Made by a program: the position numbers and the translations under genes. Below are positions 12,882 to 20,068 of a stretch of 21,191 nucleotides of DNA, in pieces. Origin of the DNA: a virus; the IMG/VR virus record IMGVR_UViG_3300037316_000083, positions 1-21,191 of that record. One strand, 5' to 3'. A model generated the notes under the pieces. It made no database searches, was not told where the DNA came from, and saw only the letters and a list, made by a program, of their open reading frames with translations. Numbering within the stretch: position 1 is the stretch's first letter; every line of letters starts with the position of its first letter.

Positions 12882-13082
12882 ATGTTTGTGGATGATAAGA
12901 ATGAATCAGATTTATGCGAACTACATGGGATACAAAAATATCTTTATAGTAGAATTGCCGAAGCATCCCTTTGTAAAGCTTGCTTAGAAGAAGGTTATTA
13001 TAGGCATGATATTGAATTTGAAATGTCTAAATTTTTTGAATTGAAAATTAAAAAGGCAAATTGTGATTGTAGTCAGTATTAA
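12882..13082 (+). CDS. Small Cys/His protein (66 aa)
   Basis: A 66-residue acidic protein with CELHG at residues 12-16 and LCKACLEEG at about 30-38, a C-x2-H plus C-x2-C set that could form a treble-clef zinc site. Its C-terminus ends CDCSQY. It has AGGAAG a few nt upstream of the ATG and ends 2 nt before the large terminase gene, so it is expressed together with it. It is of unknown function. A small zinc-binding protein feeding into packaging or nucleic-acid handling is a context guess. Confidence 0.6.
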   Translation: MFVDDKNESDLCELHGIQKYLYSRIAEASLCKACLEEGYYRHDIEFEMSKFFELKIKKANCDCSQY

Positions 13083-13084
13083 AA

Positions 13085-14569
13085 ATGATAGACCTAGAAA
13101 TAAATCTACAACCCAAGCAAAAGTTATTCAAAGAATATATAGAAAAGTATCCAGTCACTTTATTTGGAGGGGCAAAAGGTGGAGGTAAATCAAAAGGACT
13201 ACGCCTTATTCTACTCCTTCGAAGGTTCCAGTATGCCGGAAGCCATGGAGCAATTTTCCGTCGAACTTATCCAGAACTGGAAGGTAACCATATACGGCCT
13301 CTCTTGGAAGAATTCCCTGCTTTACAAAAATATTGGAACTCAAGCAAGAAACTACTCACCTTGCCCAACGGTTCGACGCTTCAATTCTGTCATTGCAATA
13401 ATGAATCTGATATATCCTTGTATCAGGGACGTGAGTTTCATGATTTGGCCATTGACGAAGCGGGGCAATGGACTGAAAGCATGTTTAGGAAACTTCAAGG
13501 CTCTAATCGTTCGTCTAAAGAGGGGATTGAAGCTAAGACAATCTTAACCGGGAATCCGGGCGGGCCTGGGCATAAATGGCTCAAAAGATTATTCATCGAA
13601 CGTCGATTTAACGAAAGAGAAAGGCCAAACGATTATGCATTCATTCAAGCCTTGGTTGACGATAATCCTGCTCTTCTATCAATTGATCCTGATTACGTTC
13701 ATCGTTTGGAATCTGAGCCAAATGAAGCACTTAGAAAAGCTTATCGGCACGGAAGCTGGGACATTTTCGCGGGTCAATTCTTCAATGAAATATCACGCGA
13801 CGTCCATCTTATTAAATCTATGCCTATCCCTCGTCATTGGAATCGCTTCGGTGCTTATGACTATGGCTTTAATCATCCAGCTGCATTCGGATGGTTTGTT
13901 GTAGATGAGGATGGGAATGTGATTCAATACCGGGAATTGGTGCAGGCAGGCTTGAGAGTCGATCAGTTCGCTGAGAGGGTCAATCAATACCCAGACACTA
14001 CCCAGCTTCAAAGTATTGTCGCAGGCCATGATTGCTGGGCTAAGAAGGCCATGATCAATCGAGGGTCGACACCGACGATTGCCGAAGAGTTTTTAAAGCA
14101 TAACCTGATCTTGACACGTGCTAAGATCGATCGGGTTCAAGGGGCATCACAAGTCAGGAATTACCTAGCATGGAGAGATTTAAAGAATGGAAATAGCAGT
14201 CCACGGTTTACGATGTTTGATTCATGTCCCATTAGTTTTGACGCGCTTACTCGCATGGAGCATGACCCAGACCATGTTGAGGATGTACTTAAGATCGACG
14301 CACTCGAAGGGGACCCCATGTCAGGAGATGACGCCTATGACATGGTCCGTTATGCCCTTATGAGTCGACCTCTCATCTCTCAAGCCGAACGCATTAAGCA
14401 TGCTCCAGGTTCCTCCGAATGGGCTCAGCAAGAGGTCGAGAGAATGGAGCAACGCCTTCAAGAGCAAATTGAGCGTGGGGAAGCTCAAGGAAGGGGCGAG
14501 GACATGGATAATACAATTGGATTGCCCGAAGATGATGTGCTGAGATATTACATTAACAAGAGGCGATGA
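13085..14569 (+). CDS. terL: Terminase large subunit (packaging ATPase/nuclease)
   Basis: A 494-residue protein with all the hallmarks of a phage large terminase. Walker A GGAKGGGKS is at residues 28-36, Walker B LAIDEAG has D124 and E125, and a coupling motif TGNPGG is at 155-160. The C-terminal RNase H-like nuclease has AYDYGFNHPAAF at about 258-269, AGHDCW at about 313-318 and GDDAYDMVRYAL near 417-428, supplying the metal-binding acidic residues. It powers DNA translocation into the prohead and cuts concatemers. Length is typical. It follows the Cys/His gene by 2 nt, and the next gene lies 7 nt downstream of its stop. Confidence 0.95.
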   Translation: MIDLEINLQPKQKLFKEYIEKYPVTLFGGAKGGGKSKGLRLILLLRRFQYAGSHGAIFRRTYPELEGNHIRPLLEEFPALQKYWNSSKKLLTLPNGSTLQFCHCNNESDISLYQGREFHDLAIDEAGQWTESMFRKLQGSNRSSKEGIEAKTILTGNPGGPGHKWLKRLFIERRFNERERPNDYAFIQALVDDNPALLSIDPDYVHRLESEPNEALRKAYRHGSWDIFAGQFFNEISRDVHLIKSMPIPRHWNRFGAYDYGFNHPAAFGWFVVDEDGNVIQYRELVQAGLRVDQFAERVNQYPDTTQLQSIVAGHDCWAKKAMINRGSTPTIAEEFLKHNLILTRAKIDRVQGASQVRNYLAWRDLKNGNSSPRFTMFDSCPISFDALTRMEHDPDHVEDVLKIDALEGDPMSGDDAYDMVRYALMSRPLISQAERIKHAPGSSEWAQQEVERMEQRLQEQIERGEAQGRGEDMDNTIGLPEDDVLRYYINKRR

Positions 14570-14576
14570 ATCGAGC

Positions 14577-15131
14577 ATGGGACTGATTAAGGATTTAAGA
14601 ATCAAACTATCGAAACGTCGTTATGCAAAATACGCCAAGAATGTTTTGTTAGGGGAAGAAGTATTACCCTACGGTCAATGGTGTTTAGAAAATCCTGATA
14701 TCAAAGGATTGACGAAGGCAGTTACAGCTAAGAAGGTTTTGAACGATCAGTTCTTTGAGGAGCAGAAGAAATGGGTAACCTCTGTCGAAATGGTCAATGG
14801 TGTACCCACTTCAGTAAGAGTTCCTCTCAATCCCATATATGCAGCAAGAGCTACTGCAACAAAGCAGTTGAAGAAGGCATTGAAAGATTACTCTGGCTCA
14901 GCCGAATATGCATCCGATCGGTTGTTTGAGCTCAAGGTTGAAGCCGATAAAGAGGGCAAAGATTGGACTCAGATAGCTGTTAGAGAGATTGCACAACTAT
15001 CAGGTAAGCTGGTTGAGACGGATGGAACTCAAGAGGAAATGGAACGTATCAGGGGTACTTTAACGTATTGCAATGACTGTATTCCTAATTGCGCGGGGCA
15101 TATTTATGGCACCAAAAAAATTGAAGTCTGA
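14577..15131 (+). CDS. Unknown phage protein between terminase and portal (184 aa)
   Basis: A 184-residue basic, largely helical protein that starts MGLIKDLRIKLSKRRYAKYAK. Features are a mid-segment VTSVEMVNGVPTSVRVPLN, an alanine-rich helix (YAARATATKQLKKALKDYS) and a C-terminal run YCNDCIPNCAGHIYG with three cysteines that may bind metal. The ATG at 14577 is the only sensible start. GAGC directly upstream is a weak Shine-Dalgarno. Being directly between large terminase and portal, it might serve head assembly or packaging, but no family is recognised and the idea is contextual only. Confidence 0.6.
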   Translation: MGLIKDLRIKLSKRRYAKYAKNVLLGEEVLPYGQWCLENPDIKGLTKAVTAKKVLNDQFFEEQKKWVTSVEMVNGVPTSVRVPLNPIYAARATATKQLKKALKDYSGSAEYASDRLFELKVEADKEGKDWTQIAVREIAQLSGKLVETDGTQEEMERIRGTLTYCNDCIPNCAGHIYGTKKIEV

Positions 15132-15324
15132 TTGGTTTACTATTCGGGAAGATTTGGATGGGATAGATAAGTTTGACCATGCCTTAAAAAGATTCTCTGA
15201 ATGCAAATGTGGAAGATCTTATGAATTTTATTCTCAAGTAGATGATAAGCCAGAATATTATACCGAGATTACTTTAGTATGTGAATGTGGCAAATATATA
15301 ATCATGGAATTTCCAGTCAATTGA
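15106..15324 (+). CDS. Small zinc-ribbon-like protein (72 aa)
   Basis: From the ATG at 15106, preceded by GGGG, the ORF gives MAPKKLKSDWFTIREDLDGI, then SECKCGRSYEFYS and later TLVCECGKYIIMEF. Two C-x-C-G knuckles about 30 residues apart give a zinc-ribbon type arrangement. A longer start at 15073 would place it deep inside the previous gene, so the shorter form is favoured. The overlap with the previous gene is 26 nt. The function is unknown. The zinc ribbon suggests nucleic-acid or protein binding. Confidence 0.6.
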   Translation: MAPKKLKSDWFTIREDLDGIDKFDHALKRFSECKCGRSYEFYSQVDDKPEYYTEITLVCECGKYIIMEFPVN

Positions 15325-15330
15325 GGACTT

Positions 15331-15696
15331 ATGGAACTAGAGACGGTCATAAAAATAGTCGAGAAGATGAGTCAATCCAATGTCAGGGAGTTTGAGATGG
15401 ATGGATTGAAGGTTAGATTTAAAGACTCGTCCATGACTACTAGCGTGAGTAATAATATTCCTATCTTAAAGTCAGTGCCAGTCCATACATCCGGCTATAT
15501 TTCGCTTCAAGATCAATTCCCAGCTCCAAAGCACATTATTCCTGATCCAAAGCCAGAAGAACTATTCAAGCCCTTATCTCCCTTTGAGTTAATGACTGAG
15601 GAGGAGATTTTAATGTATGCGACTCCAAGATATGATGAGATTCAAGCTGAGAAGAAAGCCCATCAAGATAAAATTCTGAGCGAGGGTAAACCATGA
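15331..15696 (+). CDS. Hypothetical protein preceding the portal (121 aa)
   Basis: The N-terminal about 35 residues (MELETVIKIVEKMSQSNVRE then FEMDGLKVRFKD) form a helix and strand. A Pro-rich, extended middle follows (LQDQFPAPKHIIPDPKPEELFKPLSPFEL), then an acidic C-terminal helix (EEILMYATPRYDEIQAEKK). It has GAGGACTT as a Shine-Dalgarno and overlaps the portal gene by 4 nt (ATGA). Its position before the portal suggests a small head or packaging accessory. I do not recognise a family. Confidence 0.65.
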   Translation: MELETVIKIVEKMSQSNVREFEMDGLKVRFKDSSMTTSVSNNIPILKSVPVHTSGYISLQDQFPAPKHIIPDPKPEELFKPLSPFELMTEEEILMYATPRYDEIQAEKKAHQDKILSEGKP

Positions 15697-17621
15697 GCAA
15701 TAAAAAAATTGAACGTCGCAACATGACTCAGACCGATGCCAAAGGTAATGTTCTCAGAGAACCTAAGAACCTAGCTGAGACGGCCGTGAATTATCGTTGG
15801 TGGACTTTGGATGAGTCGGACATGGCAGCGGCGATTGCTGCATGGCTTCTGTTTACAAAACATCATCAAGGTTCCAGAATCGAACAAATGCAGCAGGATA
15901 CGAGATTGTACGGCATGACTTCAGCCTACAATATGATGGGTACAGCATTCACACGTGCGAGTTCAGTCAGCTCAAGTCCGACCACACAAAGAGTCAGCTA
16001 CAACATTTGTGAGAGTATTATAGACACGCTCGAATCAAAAATGGCCAAAAACAAAGTTATTCCAACATTCATAACTAATGGGGGCGATTGGCGAGCGCAG
16101 CAAAAAGCAAAGAAGCTCACGAAATTTGCACAAGGTTTATTCTATCAAGAGAAGGTCCATAACAAGACCATCCGCTCTTGGGGGGACGGGGCTGTCTGGG
16201 GGGACGGCTTCGTACAGGTATTTGAAAAGAATGATAAGGTATGTATCGAGAGAGTACTGCCTCATGAGATATTTGTCGATACGGTCGAATCTCTGACCGC
16301 TGAGCCTCAACAACTTCACAGAGTCAAGTTGATGGATCGAGACATTGCTTTAGAATTATTTCCAGAGTTAGAAGAGTACATTGAAAATGTCTCACCCGCT
16401 AACTATCAAGATATCGGTGGGCAAATGACGGCAGTGGATATCATTTGTGTCACTGAATCATGGCATTTAAAATCGAGTCCCGATGCCAATGACGGAATGC
16501 ATGTATTCTGTGTGGGTGAAGGGGCATTAGCCGAAGAGTATGACAAAGATTACTTCCCATTTCCTCATGTGAGATATGCGAGACGCAAGCTAGGATGGTA
16601 TGGCCAGGGAGCTTGTGAGAGATTACAAAACATTCAAGGTGCCATCAATCGGTGCATGATCCTAAAAGATAGATCCATGTGGATGATGGGCTCTTATAAG
16701 ATACTCATTGAGAATGGTTCGAAGGTCGTCAAACAACATTTGGACAATGAGATTGCAACCGTAGTGACGTATTCAGGAATACCTCCGCAGTATATAACAC
16801 CGCCTTCGGCTAACCCCGAAGTCAAGGAATGGATCGATGCCCTCATCCAGTGGGGTTATCAACAAGAGGGTGTCAGCAGACTCAGTACAACCGGCGAGGC
16901 ACCCTTGGGAGTGGAGAGTGGAAAAGCACTGCGCACTCTATCTCAAATCGGCGATGATCGCTTCCTATTCATGCAACAAGAGTTAGAAGATTTTACTCTA
17001 GAGATAACCCGACAAGCGGTGGATGTAGCGAAAGACATTTACGCGAGGACTAAAAAATATGAAGTGGTTTTCCCAGATACTCGATTCATGGAGACAGTGG
17101 ATTGGAAAGATATTCAGCTGGATAGTGAAGAGTATGTGCTCAAAGCTTATCCTACCTCAAGTCTATCAGACGATATTACAGGGCGTCTCAGTGAGATTCA
17201 AGAGCTAGCACAAGCCGGAATGGTGAGCCCACGTTCTTCCAGGCGATTAATGGATATGCCAGACGTTGAGATGAGTGATTCATTGGCTAATGCAGCTGAA
17301 GATCGTTTGCATCAAATATTTGAAATGATGTTAGAAGATAAGAAGATGATCCGCTTTGAGCCAGGCTTCCATGATGCGCAATTGGCAAGCCAATTGGCAC
17401 TGCAGTACATCAACTATGCAGAGTATTATCAATGTCCCGATGAGAATATACAGCTTGTGAGAGACTTCCTAGCTCAAGTGAACAGTGAGGCGATTACTCC
17501 TCAACCCGGTGTGGTTCCACCTGGAAGCCCACCGAGCGGGCCAACAACTCCGCAAGCAGCGCCTCAACCCACACCTCAATCGAATCTCATTCCCAACAAT
17601 GCAGGAGCACAAGCCGCATGA
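15693..17621 (+). CDS. Portal protein
   Basis: A 642-residue protein with the order and content of a phage portal (head-tail connector). It has an N-terminal helical clip/wing region (AETAVNYRWWTLDESDMAAAIAAW, TRLYGMTSAYNMMG, SYNICESIIDTLESKM), a beta-containing wing with VCIERVLPHEIFVD, and the stem/crown region. Residues about 385-450 carry GIPPQYITPPSANPEVKEWIDALIQWG followed by STTGEAPLGVESGKALRTL, typical of portal loops. The C-terminal about 45 residues are Pro/Gln-rich and disordered. It forms a dodecamer at one vertex through which DNA enters and leaves. It overlaps the previous and next genes as ATGA, and is followed by the scaffold gene. Confidence 0.85.
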   Translation: MSNKKIERRNMTQTDAKGNVLREPKNLAETAVNYRWWTLDESDMAAAIAAWLLFTKHHQGSRIEQMQQDTRLYGMTSAYNMMGTAFTRASSVSSSPTTQRVSYNICESIIDTLESKMAKNKVIPTFITNGGDWRAQQKAKKLTKFAQGLFYQEKVHNKTIRSWGDGAVWGDGFVQVFEKNDKVCIERVLPHEIFVDTVESLTAEPQQLHRVKLMDRDIALELFPELEEYIENVSPANYQDIGGQMTAVDIICVTESWHLKSSPDANDGMHVFCVGEGALAEEYDKDYFPFPHVRYARRKLGWYGQGACERLQNIQGAINRCMILKDRSMWMMGSYKILIENGSKVVKQHLDNEIATVVTYSGIPPQYITPPSANPEVKEWIDALIQWGYQQEGVSRLSTTGEAPLGVESGKALRTLSQIGDDRFLFMQQELEDFTLEITRQAVDVAKDIYARTKKYEVVFPDTRFMETVDWKDIQLDSEEYVLKAYPTSSLSDDITGRLSEIQELAQAGMVSPRSSRRLMDMPDVEMSDSLANAAEDRLHQIFEMMLEDKKMIRFEPGFHDAQLASQLALQYINYAEYYQCPDENIQLVRDFLAQVNSEAITPQPGVVPPGSPPSGPTTPQAAPQPTPQSNLIPNNAGAQAA

Positions 17622-18475
17622 GTAAAGAAGCCGCACTAGCAGTAGCTACAGCATCTAGTCCTAGTCCAGAAGCTGCACCGACAGCAGCAACAACTGGCAC
17701 CTCAACCCCACCTGAGATGGGCTCTAAACAGTTCGCCTTATTTGCAAAAAAAGAAGCCCAGCTCGTTCAAGATCGGCAAGCCCTCAATGCTGAGAGAGAT
17801 AGAGTTCAGGGAGCGGCGAAACAATACGATGAGTACTTGAATACGAAAAAGACCGACCCCATCAAAGCCATGAAAATGATGGGCTTCACAGAGACCGATA
17901 TTTTTAATTACATGGCAGCGGCTGAACCGCAGGAGGTGACTCCTGAACAAAAAGCGATTCAGGCTGCTGAGGCAGCAGCCGATGCTAAGATTAAATCGTT
18001 TGAACAGGCTCAAACTAAAAAAGAGCAAGAGGCTCAGGCGAAGGCTGATCAATCCATCATTCAATCTTATCGGCAAAACGTTTCCCGAACTATTACCGCC
18101 AATCCTGAGAAGTATGAATATTGTAAGTACCATGGACCTTTGGCTGAAGAACTTATCTATGAGACGGTTCTTAAAATTGTCACAGACAGTCAAGGGAAAG
18201 ACGTCCCCACGGCGGAAGAAGCTGCTCAAATGGTAGAGGATTTTTATGAAGGCCAGGATAAGCAAATGAGTCAACTGAAGAAGCGTCAACCGAAACCTAG
18301 TGCCGAAACTACACCTCAACCCACTCGCACAAGGACTCTCTCTAAGCCCCCAGTGCCCACTGCTCCTGCACGCACCTTAAGCAGTCGTGCGACTGTTACC
18401 TCCTCATCGGTTAAGCCTTTGAATGAGACTAGGGATCAGAAGAGAGAGAGATTGATCAATATGTTGAAGGCATAA
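17618..18475 (+). CDS. Scaffolding protein
   Basis: A 285-residue Ala/Gln/Lys/Glu-rich protein directly between portal and major capsid genes, the classical position. Residues 1-35 are low-complexity Ala/Ser/Pro/Thr. Residues about 36-75 (SKQFALFAKKEAQLVQDRQAL) and 95-150 form long charged coiled-coil helices. The C-terminal about 60 residues are basic (LKKRQPKP, TRTRTLSKPP, RDQKRERLINMLKA), typical of a capsid-binding helix-loop-helix end. Scaffold proteins guide coat assembly and are lost from the mature head. The start ATG overlaps the portal stop. Identification rests on composition and position. Confidence 0.75.
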   Translation: MSKEAALAVATASSPSPEAAPTAATTGTSTPPEMGSKQFALFAKKEAQLVQDRQALNAERDRVQGAAKQYDEYLNTKKTDPIKAMKMMGFTETDIFNYMAAAEPQEVTPEQKAIQAAEAAADAKIKSFEQAQTKKEQEAQAKADQSIIQSYRQNVSRTITANPEKYEYCKYHGPLAEELIYETVLKIVTDSQGKDVPTAEEAAQMVEDFYEGQDKQMSQLKKRQPKPSAETTPQPTRTRTLSKPPVPTAPARTLSSRATVTSSSVKPLNETRDQKRERLINMLKA

Positions 18476-18618
18476 ATGCTCCCTTTTCCACTTCATTAGA
18501 AGACCTATACGATTCATGACATAATGCTCATCTAGACATAAGAGCACTTTGCATAGGGTTCTAAGACCTTTCGATAGGAAGGTTTTAATTCTCAGCTCAT
18601 CTCGCGAGGTGTTTAATT
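18476..18618 (+). promoter_or_regulatory. Leader between scaffold and major capsid genes
   Basis: A 143-bp leader, the longest gap in the packaging/head operon. It contains a 10-bp hairpin with loop GATA at 18563-18586 and a near-palindrome at 18598-18611 centred on CTCGCGAG. The palindrome overlaps the capsid Shine-Dalgarno GAGGTG (18606-18611, 7 nt before the ATG). No good sigma70 pair is seen, only a lone CATAAT near 18520. The hairpin could end some transcripts, protect or process the mRNA, or tune capsid output relative to scaffold. A dedicated late promoter cannot be excluded. Confidence 0.4.
18563..18586 (+). terminator. Hairpin upstream of the major capsid gene (weak terminator or mRNA stabiliser)
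   Basis: AAGACCTTTC pairs with GGAAGGTTTT over 10 positions (two G-U wobbles) around a GATA loop. The right arm ends in four Ts within the stem, and AATT follows, so a true rho-independent terminator would be poor. A processing site or 5' stabilising hairpin for the abundant capsid message is as likely. Confidence 0.45.
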
Positions 18619-19905
18619 ATGGGTGCAATGACGCAGGGTACAGTCCCTCAAATTTTAAAAGAATTATATGATAATCAAAAGGTTCATTGGCTCACTTTCA
18701 AGGATAATCCGACCTATGCCATGCTACACAAAGAAGAAAAATTTCCGGGCAAGTTTTTTCCTCAGCCGGTAGTTTATGGTCTCTCAGGCGGCGTTAGCGC
18801 GACATTTGGAAGTGCATTTGCGAATCAGCAATCTCCTAATGTCGCAGAGTTTTTGGTCACAAGAACTTCTGACTTCTCAATCGCGACAATCGATGGACAG
18901 TTGCTTGCTTCTGCTCAAACTGACCCGGGAGCATTCATCGATGGAAGTGAGCTTATGATTGATGCTGCCTTCCAAGTCGCAGTCAATCGAGATGCTTCGG
19001 CAATTTTCCGCAACGGCGCCGGTACTATTGGACAGATTGCTACAGTAACTTTAGTCGCTGCAAATACCTATGCAGTTCTACTGGTCAATCCAGACGATGC
19101 AGTACAATTTGAAAAGGGATTGACGTTAGTCTCAGTTCAATTTGTAGATGGAACTGGGTTAATGCCAGTAGATGCGGCTTTAATCACAGCAGTTAATCGG
19201 AACACGGGTGTGTTAACGGTTACCTCTCTGACTAATCTCGTAGTCGATTGGCCCGCACTTTACTTCTTAGCAGTACAAGGCGACTTACCGAATGCAGTCA
19301 ACTTCAACTTTCAGCCGATTGGTTCTAATACAACCAATAGTCTATTGAGAATAGCTGGATTTGCAGCCTGGCTTCCTTTGGCAGGTCCACCCCTTGTAGA
19401 TTCGTTTTTCGGGGTCAACCGCAATTTGGACACACAGCGCTTAGCGGGCGTAACTTTTGACGGAACTGCTCTCAGTATGGAGGAAGCGAGTCTCCAAGGA
19501 ACTGGACGCATTGCGCTCAATGGTGGACGTGTAGATACAGGTATAGCTTCATTTGCAACCTATACAGCCATCATTATTTCCCTTGGAAGTAAAGTTCAAT
19601 ACATCGATGAGAAGATTGGTGAGATTGGATTTAGAGGGGTTCAAGTCAATGGAGCAAATACCGTTGTATCTATCTTTCCGGACCGATCATGTCCTGACGG
19701 CGTGATCTACTTTCTAGAATTGGATAGCTGGACATTGAGAAGTCAAAATCCTTCTGTGCATATTCTTAAGTACATGGACGAGATAGAAATTCTAAGAATT
19801 CCAGGAGCTGATAGTGCAGAGCTTCGCGTCGGGGGATATAAAAACCTCTATACGAACAGAATGGGACATAATGGAGTCGTGGCAGTTCAGTTACAAGAGT
19901 TCTAA
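18619..19905 (+). CDS. Major capsid protein (HK97-fold type)
   Basis: A 428-residue protein directly after the scaffold gene, with strong Shine-Dalgarno GAGGTG 7 nt from ATG. The order fits an HK97-fold coat protein. It has an N-terminal arm and helix (QGTVPQILKELYDNQKVHWL and FKDNPTYAMLHKE), then the E-loop region (FGSAFANQQSPNVAEFLVTR). The C-terminal A and P domain has IGFRGVQVNGANTVVSIFPDRSCPDGVIYFLELDSWTL, the G-x-V-V-x-x-PDR-x-CP pattern I associate with this coat family. The central GLTLVSVQFVDGTGLMPVDA segment resembles an inserted beta-domain. There are two Cys at most and no signal. A strong terminator follows, as expected for the most abundant structural message. Confidence 0.85.
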   Translation: MGAMTQGTVPQILKELYDNQKVHWLTFKDNPTYAMLHKEEKFPGKFFPQPVVYGLSGGVSATFGSAFANQQSPNVAEFLVTRTSDFSIATIDGQLLASAQTDPGAFIDGSELMIDAAFQVAVNRDASAIFRNGAGTIGQIATVTLVAANTYAVLLVNPDDAVQFEKGLTLVSVQFVDGTGLMPVDAALITAVNRNTGVLTVTSLTNLVVDWPALYFLAVQGDLPNAVNFNFQPIGSNTTNSLLRIAGFAAWLPLAGPPLVDSFFGVNRNLDTQRLAGVTFDGTALSMEEASLQGTGRIALNGGRVDTGIASFATYTAIIISLGSKVQYIDEKIGEIGFRGVQVNGANTVVSIFPDRSCPDGVIYFLELDSWTLRSQNPSVHILKYMDEIEILRIPGADSAELRVGGYKNLYTNRMGHNGVVAVQLQEF

Positions 19906-19974
19906 AATAATATTTCTAGAGTTGAAAAACTTTTGAAATAAGAATAGACAGTCAGTGTTTGTAAATAATCGTTT

Positions 19975-20003
19975 GGAGAGGGGCATGGTGCTCCTCTCCT
20001 TTA
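19975..20003 (+). terminator. Rho-independent terminator after the major capsid gene
   Basis: GGAGAGGGGC pairs with GCTCCTCTCC over 10 positions (one G-U) around the 5-nt loop ATGGT, followed by TTTATTC. This is the most stable hairpin seen in the head module. It lies 70 nt after the capsid stop, so the next gene would be read by leak-through or by its own promoter. Confidence 0.8.
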
Positions 20004-20017
20004 TTCTTTACATGATA

Positions 20018-20033
20018 TTCGATGGGGATCGAA
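20018..20033 (+). repeat. Short perfect inverted repeat in the leader of the next gene
   Basis: TTCGAT and ATCGAA flank a GGGG loop, giving a perfect 6-bp stem. It sits between the capsid terminator and the Shine-Dalgarno (AGGGGG, 20055-20060) of the DUF3494-containing gene. It could be a leader hairpin or a protein-binding site. No promoter with good spacing was found in 20005-20060. Confidence 0.4.
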
Positions 20034-20068
20034 CTATCTTTAAACTCTAACCTCAGGGGGCCTTCACA

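Noticed and set aside
17738-18319. Leftward 193-codon Leu/Phe-rich ORF opposite the scaffold gene
   Set aside because: It is antisense to the Lys/Glu/Gln-rich coiled coil, which automatically gives Leu/Phe-rich sequence on the other strand.
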